From JAICJR01 sp963848495 (GTDB taxonomy: Bacteria; Actinomycetota; Thermoleophilia; Solirubrobacterales; Thermoleophilaceae): 64,000 nucleotides of DNA. The stretch lies in the NCBI GenBank assembly GCA_963848495.1, contig CAWKDV010000002.1, positions 1,178,001 to 1,242,000 on the forward strand, read 5' to 3'. Below the pieces are notes generated by a model. The model ran no database searches. It was not told the origin of the DNA and worked only from the letters and a program-made list of their open reading frames with translations. Each line of letters starts with the position of its first letter. Position 1 is the stretch's first letter. The translations under genes and the position numbers were made by a program. This document shows, in pieces, positions 45,649 through 53,232 of the stretch.

Positions 45649-47552
45649 TCAGCGTCCACCGGAGGGTGCTTGCCGCCGCCTCCCGCCACCACCGCGGGCT
45701 TGTGCTCCTTGAAGACGCCGTGGACCGCGCCCGGCACTCCGTACTCGTAGGGGCCGCCCACCACGGTGGGCACCTCGTCGAAGTTGAACACCGGCGGCGG
45801 CGAGGACACCTGCCACTCGAGCGTGTGCGCCCGCCACGGGTTGGCCACCGCCTTCGGCCCGCTTCGCCAGCTCGTGACGATGTTGAACAGGAAGATGAAG
45901 AAGCTCGCGCCGAAGAAGAAGCTCGAGATCGAGATGAAGGCGTTCCAGGCCGCGTACTGGTGCGCGTAGTCGGCCACGCGGCGCGGCATGCCGTCGATGC
46001 CGACGAAGTGCATCGGCCCGAAGGTCAGGTTGAAGAACACGAAGGACAGCCAGAAGTGCAGCCGCCCGAGGCGCTCGTCGTACATCCGGCCGGTCATCTT
46101 CGGGAACCAGTGGTAGATGCCCGCGAAGATCGTGAAGACGCTGCCGCCGAACAGCACGTAGTGGATGTGGGCGACGACGAAGTACGTGTCCGACACGTAG
46201 ATGTCGAACGGGATGACCGCGAGCATGATGCCGCTGATCCCGCCCAGCGTGAACATCGTGATGAAGCCGAGCGCGAACAGCATCGGCGTCGTTAAGTGGA
46301 CCACGCCTCTCCATAAGGTCGCGAGCCAGGAGAAGATCTTGATGCCGGTGGGCACCGCGATCAGCATCGTGGTGATCATCATCGGCACCCGCAGCCACGG
46401 GAACATGCCCGAGACGAACATGTGGTGCGCCCAGACCGTGAAGCCGAGCACCACGATGGCCATCAGCGAGAACGCCATCATGCGGTAGCCGAAGATCGGC
46501 TTGCGGGCATGGGTCGATATGACCTCGCTGATGATCCCGAACCCGGGCAGCATCATGATGTAGACCGCCGGGTGCGAGTAGAACCAGAAGACGTGCTGGT
46601 ACATGAGCACGTCGCCGCCGAGCTGCGGAGTGAAGAAGTGGGTGTGCAGCGCCCGGTCGAGCAGGATGAAGAACTGCGAGCCGGCGATGAAGGGCGTGGC
46701 GATGACCACCAGCAGCGAGGTGGTGAAGTTGGCCCAGACGAGCAGCGGCAAACGCCAGAACGTCATACCGGGCGCGCGCATGGTGATGATCGTGACCAGG
46801 AAGTTCAGCGCGGTGGCCACCGACGAGGCGCCCGCGAACTGCACGGCCATCGAGAAGAACGTCTGGCCGAGGGGCGTGACGGTGGACAGCGGCGCGTAGG
46901 CGGTCCAGCCGGTGGCGAACGAGCCGCCGGGGGCGAAGAAGCTGGCCAGCATCATCATGCCGGCGACCGGCAGCATCCAATAGGAGAGCGCGTTCAGCCG
47001 CGGGAAGGCCATGTCCGGCGCGCCGATCATCAGCGGCAGCACGTAGTTCGCGATCCCGGCGAACACCGGGATGATGAACAGGAAGATCATCAGCGAGGCG
47101 TGCACCGAGAACAGCCCGTTGAAGGTGTTCGGGCTGACGAACTGCATGCCGGGCGCCGCGAGCTCGGCGCGCATCAGCATCGCCATCAGGCCGCCGATGA
47201 CGAAGAAGACGAAGGTGGTGCAGATGTACTGGAGGCCGATGACCTTGTGGTCGGTGTTTACGCGGAAGTAGTCCTTCCACGAGTAGGCGCCGTGGCCCGA
47301 GTGGTCCTCCGGGACCGTGGGGGCGCCCGACGCCCAGCGGAACCAGTAGTCGAAGCAGCCGATCCCGACCAGGAAGGCGAGCGGCACCGTGACGAGGCAG
47401 ACCGTGGTGACCGCGTCGGTCTCGACCAGCGGATGCCAGCCGTACAGCGCCCGGACGGCGATGTCGATGCCGAAGCCCAGGCCGAGGCCGATCGGCAGCG
47501 CCAGGATCGCCCTGTACCAGCCTGGAGCTTTCAGCCGTGCCGCGTAGGTCAT
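45645..47552 (-). CDS. ctaD: Cytochrome c oxidase subunit I
   Basis: Catalytic subunit with the heme/CuB site, 635 residues. It shows FSVHASLMIFLFIIPVFAG (low-spin heme region), HVFWFYSHPAVYIMMLPGFG (CuB His-Tyr cross-link segment, HPAVY rather than the commoner HPEVY), GFTVWAHHMFVSGMF (His-His of CuB) and VAHIHYVLFGGSVFT (heme His). SE in GFGIISEV marks the A-type D/K-channel class. An extra N-terminal region of about 80 residues with two helices precedes the first conserved block. ATG 47552 follows ggagggagc. It is co-transcribed with ctaC. Confidence 0.95.
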   Translation of the reverse strand: MTYAARLKAPGWYRAILALPIGLGLGFGIDIAVRALYGWHPLVETDAVTTVCLVTVPLAFLVGIGCFDYWFRWASGAPTVPEDHSGHGAYSWKDYFRVNTDHKVIGLQYICTTFVFFVIGGLMAMLMRAELAAPGMQFVSPNTFNGLFSVHASLMIFLFIIPVFAGIANYVLPLMIGAPDMAFPRLNALSYWMLPVAGMMMLASFFAPGGSFATGWTAYAPLSTVTPLGQTFFSMAVQFAGASSVATALNFLVTIITMRAPGMTFWRLPLLVWANFTTSLLVVIATPFIAGSQFFILLDRALHTHFFTPQLGGDVLMYQHVFWFYSHPAVYIMMLPGFGIISEVISTHARKPIFGYRMMAFSLMAIVVLGFTVWAHHMFVSGMFPWLRVPMMITTMLIAVPTGIKIFSWLATLWRGVVHLTTPMLFALGFITMFTLGGISGIMLAVIPFDIYVSDTYFVVAHIHYVLFGGSVFTIFAGIYHWFPKMTGRMYDERLGRLHFWLSFVFFNLTFGPMHFVGIDGMPRRVADYAHQYAAWNAFISISSFFFGASFFIFLFNIVTSWRSGPKAVANPWRAHTLEWQVSSPPPVFNFDEVPTVVGGPYEYGVPGAVHGVFKEHKPAVVAGGGGKHPPVDAE

Positions 47553-47568
47553 CCGCTCAGCTCCCTCC

Positions 47569-48676
47569 TCACTTGCCGCCGACGCTCAAAAGGTAACTCA
47601 CGAGGGAGCCCAGCTGCTGCGGGCTTAACGATGACCCGAACGTGGTGGGCATAACCCCCTTGGGATAGCCGGGAACCACGAAGGCGCTCAGGGTCCTTGA
47701 TCGATTGGGTCACATACTGCTGCGGGTTCTCGCCGAGCCCCTTGCCGTACTTGCCGGCGTCCGCCACGAGCTTGTCGAGGTCCGGCCCGACGGTGCCGCT
47801 GGCGCCGGCGTCCGACAGCGTGTGGCAGCCGCCGCAGCCGTTGGCGGTGAAGATGGCCTTGCCCGCGGCGGTGCCGCTGGCGTTCCCGCCCCCGCCGGCC
47901 GGCGCCGGCGTGCTGCTGGCGGCCGGGCCCTTGATCTGCGCGCCCAGCCAGGAGGCGAACTGGGCCCGCTGCACGACCCTCACGGGCACGCGCATCGTGG
48001 AGTGGCCGAGGCCGCAGAGCTCCGCGCACACCACCGTGTACGTGCCGATGCGGTTGGGCGTGAGCCTGATGTGCGTGGTGATGCCGGGCACCGCGTCCTC
48101 CTTCAGGCGGAACTCAGGTACCCAGAACGAATGGATGACGTCCTTCGCGCAGATCCGGAAGTAGACCGGCTGGTCCTTCGGCAGCTCGAGCGCGTTGGTG
48201 GTGACCTGGCCCGAGCCGCTGCCGCCACAGGGGCCGGGGTCGGCCGTGCCGCCGGCCTTGGCGTACTGGAAGTGCCAGGTGAACTGCTGGGCCACGACGT
48301 TGATGACCCTCTCGTTGGGCTTCTTCGCCTCGACGTTGTTCAGGACGACCCAGCCGTAGATGGCGAGGCCGGTGACCATCAGGAACGGGATCGTGACCCA
48401 GACGACCTCGAGCCGCGTGTTGCCGTGGATCGGCGCGCCGTCGCTCATGTCGCCCGGCTTGGCGCGGAACTTGACGACGCTGTAGATGGCGACCGTCATC
48501 ACCAGCACGAAGACCGGCACCGAGCAGATCAGCAGGACGTCGTAGAGGGTGTCGATCTTGTGCGATGCGGTGTCCGCCGACTGGGGGAACCAGCGGATGC
48601 TGAGCGCGATCGCGACGCCGATGATCGACGCCACGACGCCGATCGACAGCATCTGCGCGACCGGATGCTTACGCAC
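47569..48676 (-). CDS. ctaC: Cytochrome c oxidase subunit II with fused cytochrome c (frameshift)
   Basis: caa3-type subunit II. Two N-terminal helices (SIGVVASIIGVAIALSIRW; VLLICSVPVFVLVMTVAI) precede the CuA domain, whose ligands appear in HSFWVPEF and CAELCGLGHSTM. A Gly/Ala/Pro linker leads to a cytochrome c domain with CGGCHTLS. At about 47691 the frame breaks after SIKDP; removing one base continues with SAFVVPGYPKGVMPTTFGSS, LSPQQLGSLVSYLLSVGGK and a stop at 47569, which supplies the expected axial Met (VMPTTF). Corrected length is about 368 residues. The literal frame ends uselessly at 47549. Confidence 0.9.
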
Positions 48677-48760
48677 GGGCTGTTTCCCGTCCCCTCGTCA
48701 CGGCGCGCGAGTTTACCCGCCGCCTGCGATGAATGGGCGTGGGGGCCGTCAGGCCGCTCG

Positions 48761-49129
48761 TCAGTGGCTGTAGCCGTTCGAGCCCGCCGGGCGGAAGCTC
48801 GAGGGCGGCGCGCCATGGTGGCGGCGGAAGGTCTTGGCGAACTGGGCGGGTTGGCGGTAGCCCACGCTGTGCGCCACCTGACGGACGGGCATCGATCCCT
48901 CGCGGAGCAGCTCCAGGGCCTTCTGCATGCGCACTCGCGCCAGGTAGGTGCGGAAGGTCGTCCCGCCCACCTCGTGGAATGCGCGCTGCAGCTGACGACG
49001 GGAGGTGGCGATCTGGGCCGCGACCGTGTTGAGGTCGATCTGGTGACTGTAGTCCCGGTCGATGATCGCCACTGCCTCGCGGAAGAGGGCTTGCCTGCGT
49101 TGGACCGTGGAAGGCCGGTTGCTCATCAT
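48761..49129 (-). CDS. Short AraC-family transcriptional regulator
   Basis: A 122-residue protein that is almost only the AraC DNA-binding domain. Helix-turn-helix 1 is LNTVAAQIATSRRQLQRAFH; helix-turn-helix 2 and its flank are MPVRQVAHSVGYRQPAQFAK then FRRHHGAPPSSFR. There is no ligand-binding domain, so it may respond through expression level or a partner. ATG 49129 (or 49126) is chosen; an open frame extends to 49228. It lies between the oxidase operon and a divergent CBS protein gene. Confidence 0.88.
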   Translation of the reverse strand: MMSNRPSTVQRRQALFREAVAIIDRDYSHQIDLNTVAAQIATSRRQLQRAFHEVGGTTFRTYLARVRMQKALELLREGSMPVRQVAHSVGYRQPAQFAKTFRRHHGAPPSSFRPAGSNGYSH

Positions 49130-49158
49130 TGAGGTAGAACGCGACCGATCAGTAAACG

Positions 49159-49216
49159 TTGGATCCAATGTGCCAGCTTTTAGAGAACGGTCCATGTCCG
49201 TTAACCTTGATCCAAT
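49159..49216. promoter_or_regulatory. Paired TTGATCCAAT-like sites between the AraC and CBS genes
   Basis: ttggatccaa at 49159-49168 is a perfect 10-bp palindrome, followed by tg. A close copy, ttgatccaat, lies at 49207-49216. The two are about 48 bp apart (4.6 helical turns) in the divergent intergenic region of 150 bp. They are candidate operators for the AraC protein or sites for another regulator. Confidence 0.4.
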
Positions 49217-49279
49217 CGGCACGAGCAAGTCTACCGCCGTTCAGGGGGAACTCTCCAGGGCGGAGGGACAGGAGGGGGC

Positions 49280-49693
49280 ATGCAGGTAAGCGACGGGATG
49301 AGCTCGGTGATCCTCACCGTGGGTCCCTCACACACGCTGCGGGAGGCCGCGCGGGCGATGACAGAGCGGAAGGTCGGTGCCGCAGTGGTCATCGATCCGG
49401 ACCAGCCCGGCCCCGGGATCATCACCGAGCGCGACCTGCTGGAGTCTGTCGGCCGCGGTCAGGACCCTGACACGGAGCTCGTGGCCGAGCACCTCTCGTC
49501 CAATTTGACCTTCGCCTCCACCACGTGGTCCCTCGAGCGCGCTGCCGAGGCGATGGTGCGCGGCGGCTTCAGGCACCTCATCGTGCTCGACGGCGGACAG
49601 ACCGTCGGCATCCTGAGCATCCGGGACATCGTCAGGTGTTGGACCGACGACGGAGCCACGTGCGACGTCCCTGAGGGCGCGAACGCCGCATAG
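49280..49693 (+). CDS. CBS-domain pair protein
   Basis: A 137-residue protein consisting of two CBS motifs. CBS1 is SSVILTVGPSHTLREAARAM then VIDPDQPGPGIITERDLLES; CBS2 is LTFASTTWSLERAAEAMV then LIVLDGGQTVGILSIRDIVR. Stand-alone CBS pairs bind adenine nucleotides and sense energy state. ATG 49280 follows gacaggaggggg, a strong ribosome site. Divergent from the AraC gene. Confidence 0.92.
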   Translation: MQVSDGMSSVILTVGPSHTLREAARAMTERKVGAAVVIDPDQPGPGIITERDLLESVGRGQDPDTELVAEHLSSNLTFASTTWSLERAAEAMVRGGFRHLIVLDGGQTVGILSIRDIVRCWTDDGATCDVPEGANAA

Positions 49694-49696
49694 TCA

Positions 49697-49776
49697 GGAT
49701 CACGGATCACGGATCACGGATCACGGAACGGCCAAGAGTCGGTGATCAGTGATCAGTGATCAGCGATCAGCGATCG
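49697..49776. repeat. Inverted heptamer array R5 (ggatcac / gtgatca)
   Basis: Left arm: four ggatcac units (49697-49724). Loop ggaacggccaagagtcg. Right arm: three gtgatca and two gcgatc(a/g) units (49742-49776). The arms pair with one mismatch per unit. It starts 3 nt after the CBS stop and ends 5 nt before the stop of the convergent small membrane gene, so it separates two converging genes, as R2 does. Confidence 0.9.
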
Positions 49777-49780
49777 CGGG

Positions 49781-50017
49781 TCAGTGCTCGATCGGGAGAT
49801 CGTCGAACTCCTGACGAGCCTCCCGCACCCATTTGAAGACCGCAAAAAGAAAGATCGCCATGCCGATCCCGAAGACCACCCAGGAGAGGATCAGGCCCAC
49901 GAGGCCGATCGTCAGGCCGAAGGCGGTCCAGACCGGCAGGTAGCTCGGGCCCGGCAGGTGGACCTCCTCGCTCGGCGACGGGAGCTCCGGGTCGTGCTCA
50001 AGCGGCTCGCGCGTCAT
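49781..50017 (-). CDS. Probable small cytochrome c oxidase subunit IV-like protein
   Basis: A 78-residue membrane protein: an acidic N-terminus (EPLEHDPELPSPSEE), then HLPGPSYLPVWTAFGLTIGL and VGLILSWVVFGIGMAIFLFA (two helices), and a charged tail. The HLPGPSYxP...xFGLT pattern is familiar from small oxidase-associated subunits in actinobacteria and Chloroflexi, hence the call; I cannot confirm by search. ATG 50017 overlaps the stop of the 34-aa gene (TGATG). Confidence 0.6.
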   Translation of the reverse strand: MTREPLEHDPELPSPSEEVHLPGPSYLPVWTAFGLTIGLVGLILSWVVFGIGMAIFLFAVFKWVREARQEFDDLPIEH

Positions 50018-50121
50018 CAGTACAGATAGGCCGCCAGGAACGCGACCGCGAAGATGATGAGCGAGATGGCGCCCGCGATGAGCGCCGTGCGAATGTTGCG
50101 CGTCGCCAAGCGGCGATCCAT
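50017..50121 (-). CDS. 34-aa membrane micro-protein
   Basis: ATG 50121 opens DRRLATRNIRTALIAGAISL, then IIFAVAFLAAYLY and a TGA at 50017. It has a basic N-terminus and one hydrophobic helix ending in Tyr. TGATG overlap with the subunit IV-like gene indicates translational coupling, so the pair probably forms one small oxidase-related operon. It is divergent from glk. Confidence 0.6.
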   Translation of the reverse strand: MDRRLATRNIRTALIAGAISLIIFAVAFLAAYLY

Positions 50122-50137
50122 GGCGCGGCACTTTACA

Positions 50138-50153
50138 GGCACGGGCGCGTGCC
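50138..50153. promoter_or_regulatory. Inverted repeat in the glk upstream region
   Basis: ggcacg (50138-50143), a 4-nt spacer and cgtgcc (50148-50153) form a dyad 39 nt before the glk start and 16 nt from the divergent micro-gene start. It could be an operator shared by both; no known site is recognised. Confidence 0.3.
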
Positions 50154-50192
50154 AAGTATCGTGCCGGGCGGCATCGGGCAACTCGCGTGGAG

Positions 50193-51197
50193 ATGAATGA
50201 CCTGACGGAGCTGAGCATCGGCGTCGACGTCGGAGGAACCAAGGTGGCCGCAGCGGCGGTCAGGGGCACCACCATCGTCAAGACGCACGAGCGCCCGACG
50301 GTCTTGACGAGCGGCTCGATCCTGGTCGACGAGATCGAGCGCGCCGCCAGGGAGGTGATCGACGCCGCGGGTACGCCCGTGGCGGTGGGGGTCGGCGTGC
50401 CGTCGCAGATCGACTTCGCCAGCGGCCGCGTGGCCTCGAGCGTGAACATCCCGCTCGAGGGCTTCAACCTCCGCGAGGAGCTGGGCACGCGGCTCGGCCT
50501 GCCGGTCTACGTGGATAACGACGCGAACGTCGCCGCCCTCGCCGAGGCCTATCTCGCGGAGCCCGGGCCGGCCCGCTTCCTCGTGATGTACACGATCGGC
50601 ACGGGAGTCGGCGGGGGCGTGGTGATCGACGGCCACGTGTTCCGCGGCGCCACCGGGCTCGGTGCGGAGCTGGGCCACGTGGTGATCGAGGCCGACGGCC
50701 CGGAGTGCCCCGGCAACTGCCCCAACCGGGGCTGCATGGAGGCGCTCTGCAGCGGCCTCGCGCTCGAGCGCGACGCCACCCGGCTCGGTCACTCCAAGCC
50801 CGGCTCGCCGCTAGGCCGGATCGTGATGGAGCAGGGACGCGTGACCGGGCGGGCCACCGTGGCCGCCGCGCGCCAGGGCGATCCCGATGCGCTCGAGCTG
50901 ATCAAGCAGCTGGGTACCTGGCTCGGCGTGGGGATCTCCAACGCGATCAACGTCTTCGAGCCCGAGGCGATCGTCATCGGCGGCGGCCTGTCGACGGCGG
51001 GCGACCTGTTCATGCCGCGCGCGATCGAGGAGGCGAGATCGCGGGCGCTGCCGGCCGCGGTGCCGCACGTCCGCATCCAGCTCGCGCGGGGCGGCCCGGC
51101 CGCCGGCGTGATCGGAGCCGCTCTGCTGGCCGTCCGCGAGCACGCACGTGCGGGTGGCGATACTCAAACCGCTACAGCTAACGAAGGGGTCCTATGA
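50193..51197 (+). CDS. glk: ROK-family glucokinase
   Basis: Phosphorylates glucose to glucose-6-P, feeding the pentose phosphate operon that follows. ATP-binding SIGVDVGGTKVAAAAVR at residues 8-24; catalytic DNDANVAALAEA; ROK signature GTGVGGGVVIDGHVFRG; and the zinc motif ECPGNCPNRGCMEALCSG typical of ROK kinases rather than NagC repressors. There is no N-terminal helix-turn-helix. ATG 50193 is chosen (GTG 50187 is two codons earlier). The end overlaps tkt by 4 nt. Confidence 0.9.
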   Translation: MNDLTELSIGVDVGGTKVAAAAVRGTTIVKTHERPTVLTSGSILVDEIERAAREVIDAAGTPVAVGVGVPSQIDFASGRVASSVNIPLEGFNLREELGTRLGLPVYVDNDANVAALAEAYLAEPGPARFLVMYTIGTGVGGGVVIDGHVFRGATGLGAELGHVVIEADGPECPGNCPNRGCMEALCSGLALERDATRLGHSKPGSPLGRIVMEQGRVTGRATVAAARQGDPDALELIKQLGTWLGVGISNAINVFEPEAIVIGGGLSTAGDLFMPRAIEEARSRALPAAVPHVRIQLARGGPAAGVIGAALLAVREHARAGGDTQTATANEGVL

Positions 51198-53221
51198 CGA
51201 CCACGACCAGCGACACGCGCACGCTCGACGAGCTGTGCGTCAACACGATCCGCACGCTGTCGATGGACGCCGTCCAGAAGGCGAACTCCGGGCACCCCGG
51301 CGCGCCGATGGCGCTCGCGCCGCTCGCGTACGTGCTCTACACCCGCGTGATGAAGCACAGCCCGCGCAATCCGGACTGGCCGGACCGCGACCGCTTCGTG
51401 CTCTCCGCCGGGCACGCCTCGATGCTGCTCTACTCGATCCTCTACCTAACGGGCTACGACCTCACGCTCGACGACCTCAAGAGCTTCCGCCAGCTCGGCA
51501 GCAAGACGCCGGGCCATCCGGAGCGCGGCGAGGCCCCCGGCGTCGAGACCACCACGGGACCGCTCGGGCAGGGCCTCGGCAACTCCGTGGGCCTCGCGCT
51601 GGCCGAGCGCATGCTGGCCGCCCGCTACAACCGCCCGGGTCACGAGATCGTCGACCACCACACCTTCGTGGTGGCGAGCGACGGCGACATGGAGGAGGGC
51701 ATCGGCAGCGAGGCCTGCTCGCTGGCCGGCCACCTCCGGCTCGGCCGCCTGATCGTCTTCTACGACAACAACCACATCTCGCTCGACGGTCCCACCGCGA
51801 TGTCGTTCTCGGAGGACGTCGGCAAGCGCTTCGAGGCCTACGGCTGGCACGTGCAGGACCTCGGCGAGGACATCGCGCTGGACCGCATCGAGGCCGCCAC
51901 CCGCACGGCGATGGACGTGGAGGACCAGCCGTCCCTCGTGATGCTGCGGACGCACATCGGCATCGGCAGCCCCCACAAGCAGGACACGAGCGCCGCGCAC
52001 GGCAGCCCGCTCGGCGCCGAGGAGGTCGAGCTGACGAAGAAGGCCTACGGCTGGCCGACGCTCGAGCCGTTCTGGGTGCCGGAGGACGCGCTTGCGCACT
52101 TCCGGGAGGCGGTGGACCGCGGCGCCCAGCTCGAGGAGGAGTGGGAGGAGCGGCGCGCCGTCTACGAGGGCGCACACCCCGGCGACTGGCACAAGCTGTC
52201 GATGTTGATCGAGGGGCGCTTCCCGGACGGCTGGGACTCGGACCTGCCGCGCTTCGACCCGGGCGATGAGGGCTCGATCGCCACCCGCAAGGCCTCGCAC
52301 CAGGTGATCCAGTGGGCCGCGAGCAAGGTGCCGCAGCTCGTCGGCGGCGCGGCGGACCTGTCCAGCTCCACGCTGACGACGATCGAGGGCGGCGGGGACG
52401 TCGATGCCGGCGCCTTCGACGGCCGCAACATCAACTTCGGCGTGCGCGAGCATGCCATGGGCGCGATCGTCAACGGGCTCAACCTGCACTACTTCCGCGC
52501 CTTCGGCTCGACCTTCCTGCAGTTCTACGACTACATGAAGAACACGGTGCGGCTGGCCGCGCTGATGGAGCTGCCGTCGCTGTTCGTCTACACGCACGAC
52601 TCGATCGGCCTCGGCGAGGACGGCCCGACCCACCAGCCGATCGAGCACCTGGCGGCCATGCGGGCGGTGCCGCGCCTCTACACGCTGCGGCCGGCCGACG
52701 CGAACGAGACCGCGCTCTGCTGGCGGTTCGCGCTCTCCCAGACCGGGCACCCGTGCACCTTCGCGCTCTCGCGCCAGGGGCTGCCCGTGCTCGACCCGGA
52801 CATCGTGCCCGCCGACGCCGTCGACCGCGGCGCCTACGTGCTCTACGAGGCCTCGGGCGAGCCGGAGGTGGTGCTGATCGGCACCGGCTCCGAGGTCGGC
52901 CTGTGCGCGTCCGCGCGCGAGCTGCTGGAGGCCGACGGCATCCCCACGCGCGTCGTGAGCGTGCCCTGCGCGGAGCGCTTCTTCGAGCAGGACGACGGCT
53001 ACCGGCAGTCAGTGCTCCCGCCCGGCCTGCGAGCGCGGGTGGCCGTCGAGGCCGCCCATCCCCTCGGCTGGGACCGTTTCGTGGGAGAGCAGGGCTCGAT
53101 TATCGGAATGACCACCTTTGGCGCCTCGGCGCCCGCTAAGGACGTATTCGCGCACTTCGGGTTCACGCCCGAGCACGTGGCCGATGAGGCCCGGACGGTG
53201 CGCGAGCGAGTCAAGGCCTGA
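51194..53221 (+). CDS. tkt: Transketolase
   Basis: Thiamine-diphosphate enzyme of the non-oxidative pentose phosphate pathway. Blocks: KANSGHPGAPMALAPLAYVL, TTGPLGQGLGNSVGLALAER, SDGDMEEGIGSEACSLAGH with the ThDP GDG-x-NN motif ending at FYDNNHISLDG, and the C-terminal THDSIGLGEDGPTHQPIEHL. 675 residues, full length. ATG 51194 overlaps glk, and 11 nt separate it from tal-pgi, with gagaggagc as ribosome site. Confidence 0.96.
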   Translation: MTTTTSDTRTLDELCVNTIRTLSMDAVQKANSGHPGAPMALAPLAYVLYTRVMKHSPRNPDWPDRDRFVLSAGHASMLLYSILYLTGYDLTLDDLKSFRQLGSKTPGHPERGEAPGVETTTGPLGQGLGNSVGLALAERMLAARYNRPGHEIVDHHTFVVASDGDMEEGIGSEACSLAGHLRLGRLIVFYDNNHISLDGPTAMSFSEDVGKRFEAYGWHVQDLGEDIALDRIEAATRTAMDVEDQPSLVMLRTHIGIGSPHKQDTSAAHGSPLGAEEVELTKKAYGWPTLEPFWVPEDALAHFREAVDRGAQLEEEWEERRAVYEGAHPGDWHKLSMLIEGRFPDGWDSDLPRFDPGDEGSIATRKASHQVIQWAASKVPQLVGGAADLSSSTLTTIEGGGDVDAGAFDGRNINFGVREHAMGAIVNGLNLHYFRAFGSTFLQFYDYMKNTVRLAALMELPSLFVYTHDSIGLGEDGPTHQPIEHLAAMRAVPRLYTLRPADANETALCWRFALSQTGHPCTFALSRQGLPVLDPDIVPADAVDRGAYVLYEASGEPEVVLIGTGSEVGLCASARELLEADGIPTRVVSVPCAERFFEQDDGYRQSVLPPGLRARVAVEAAHPLGWDRFVGEQGSIIGMTTFGASAPAKDVFAHFGFTPEHVADEARTVRERVKA

Positions 53222-53232
53222 GAGGAGCAGCA

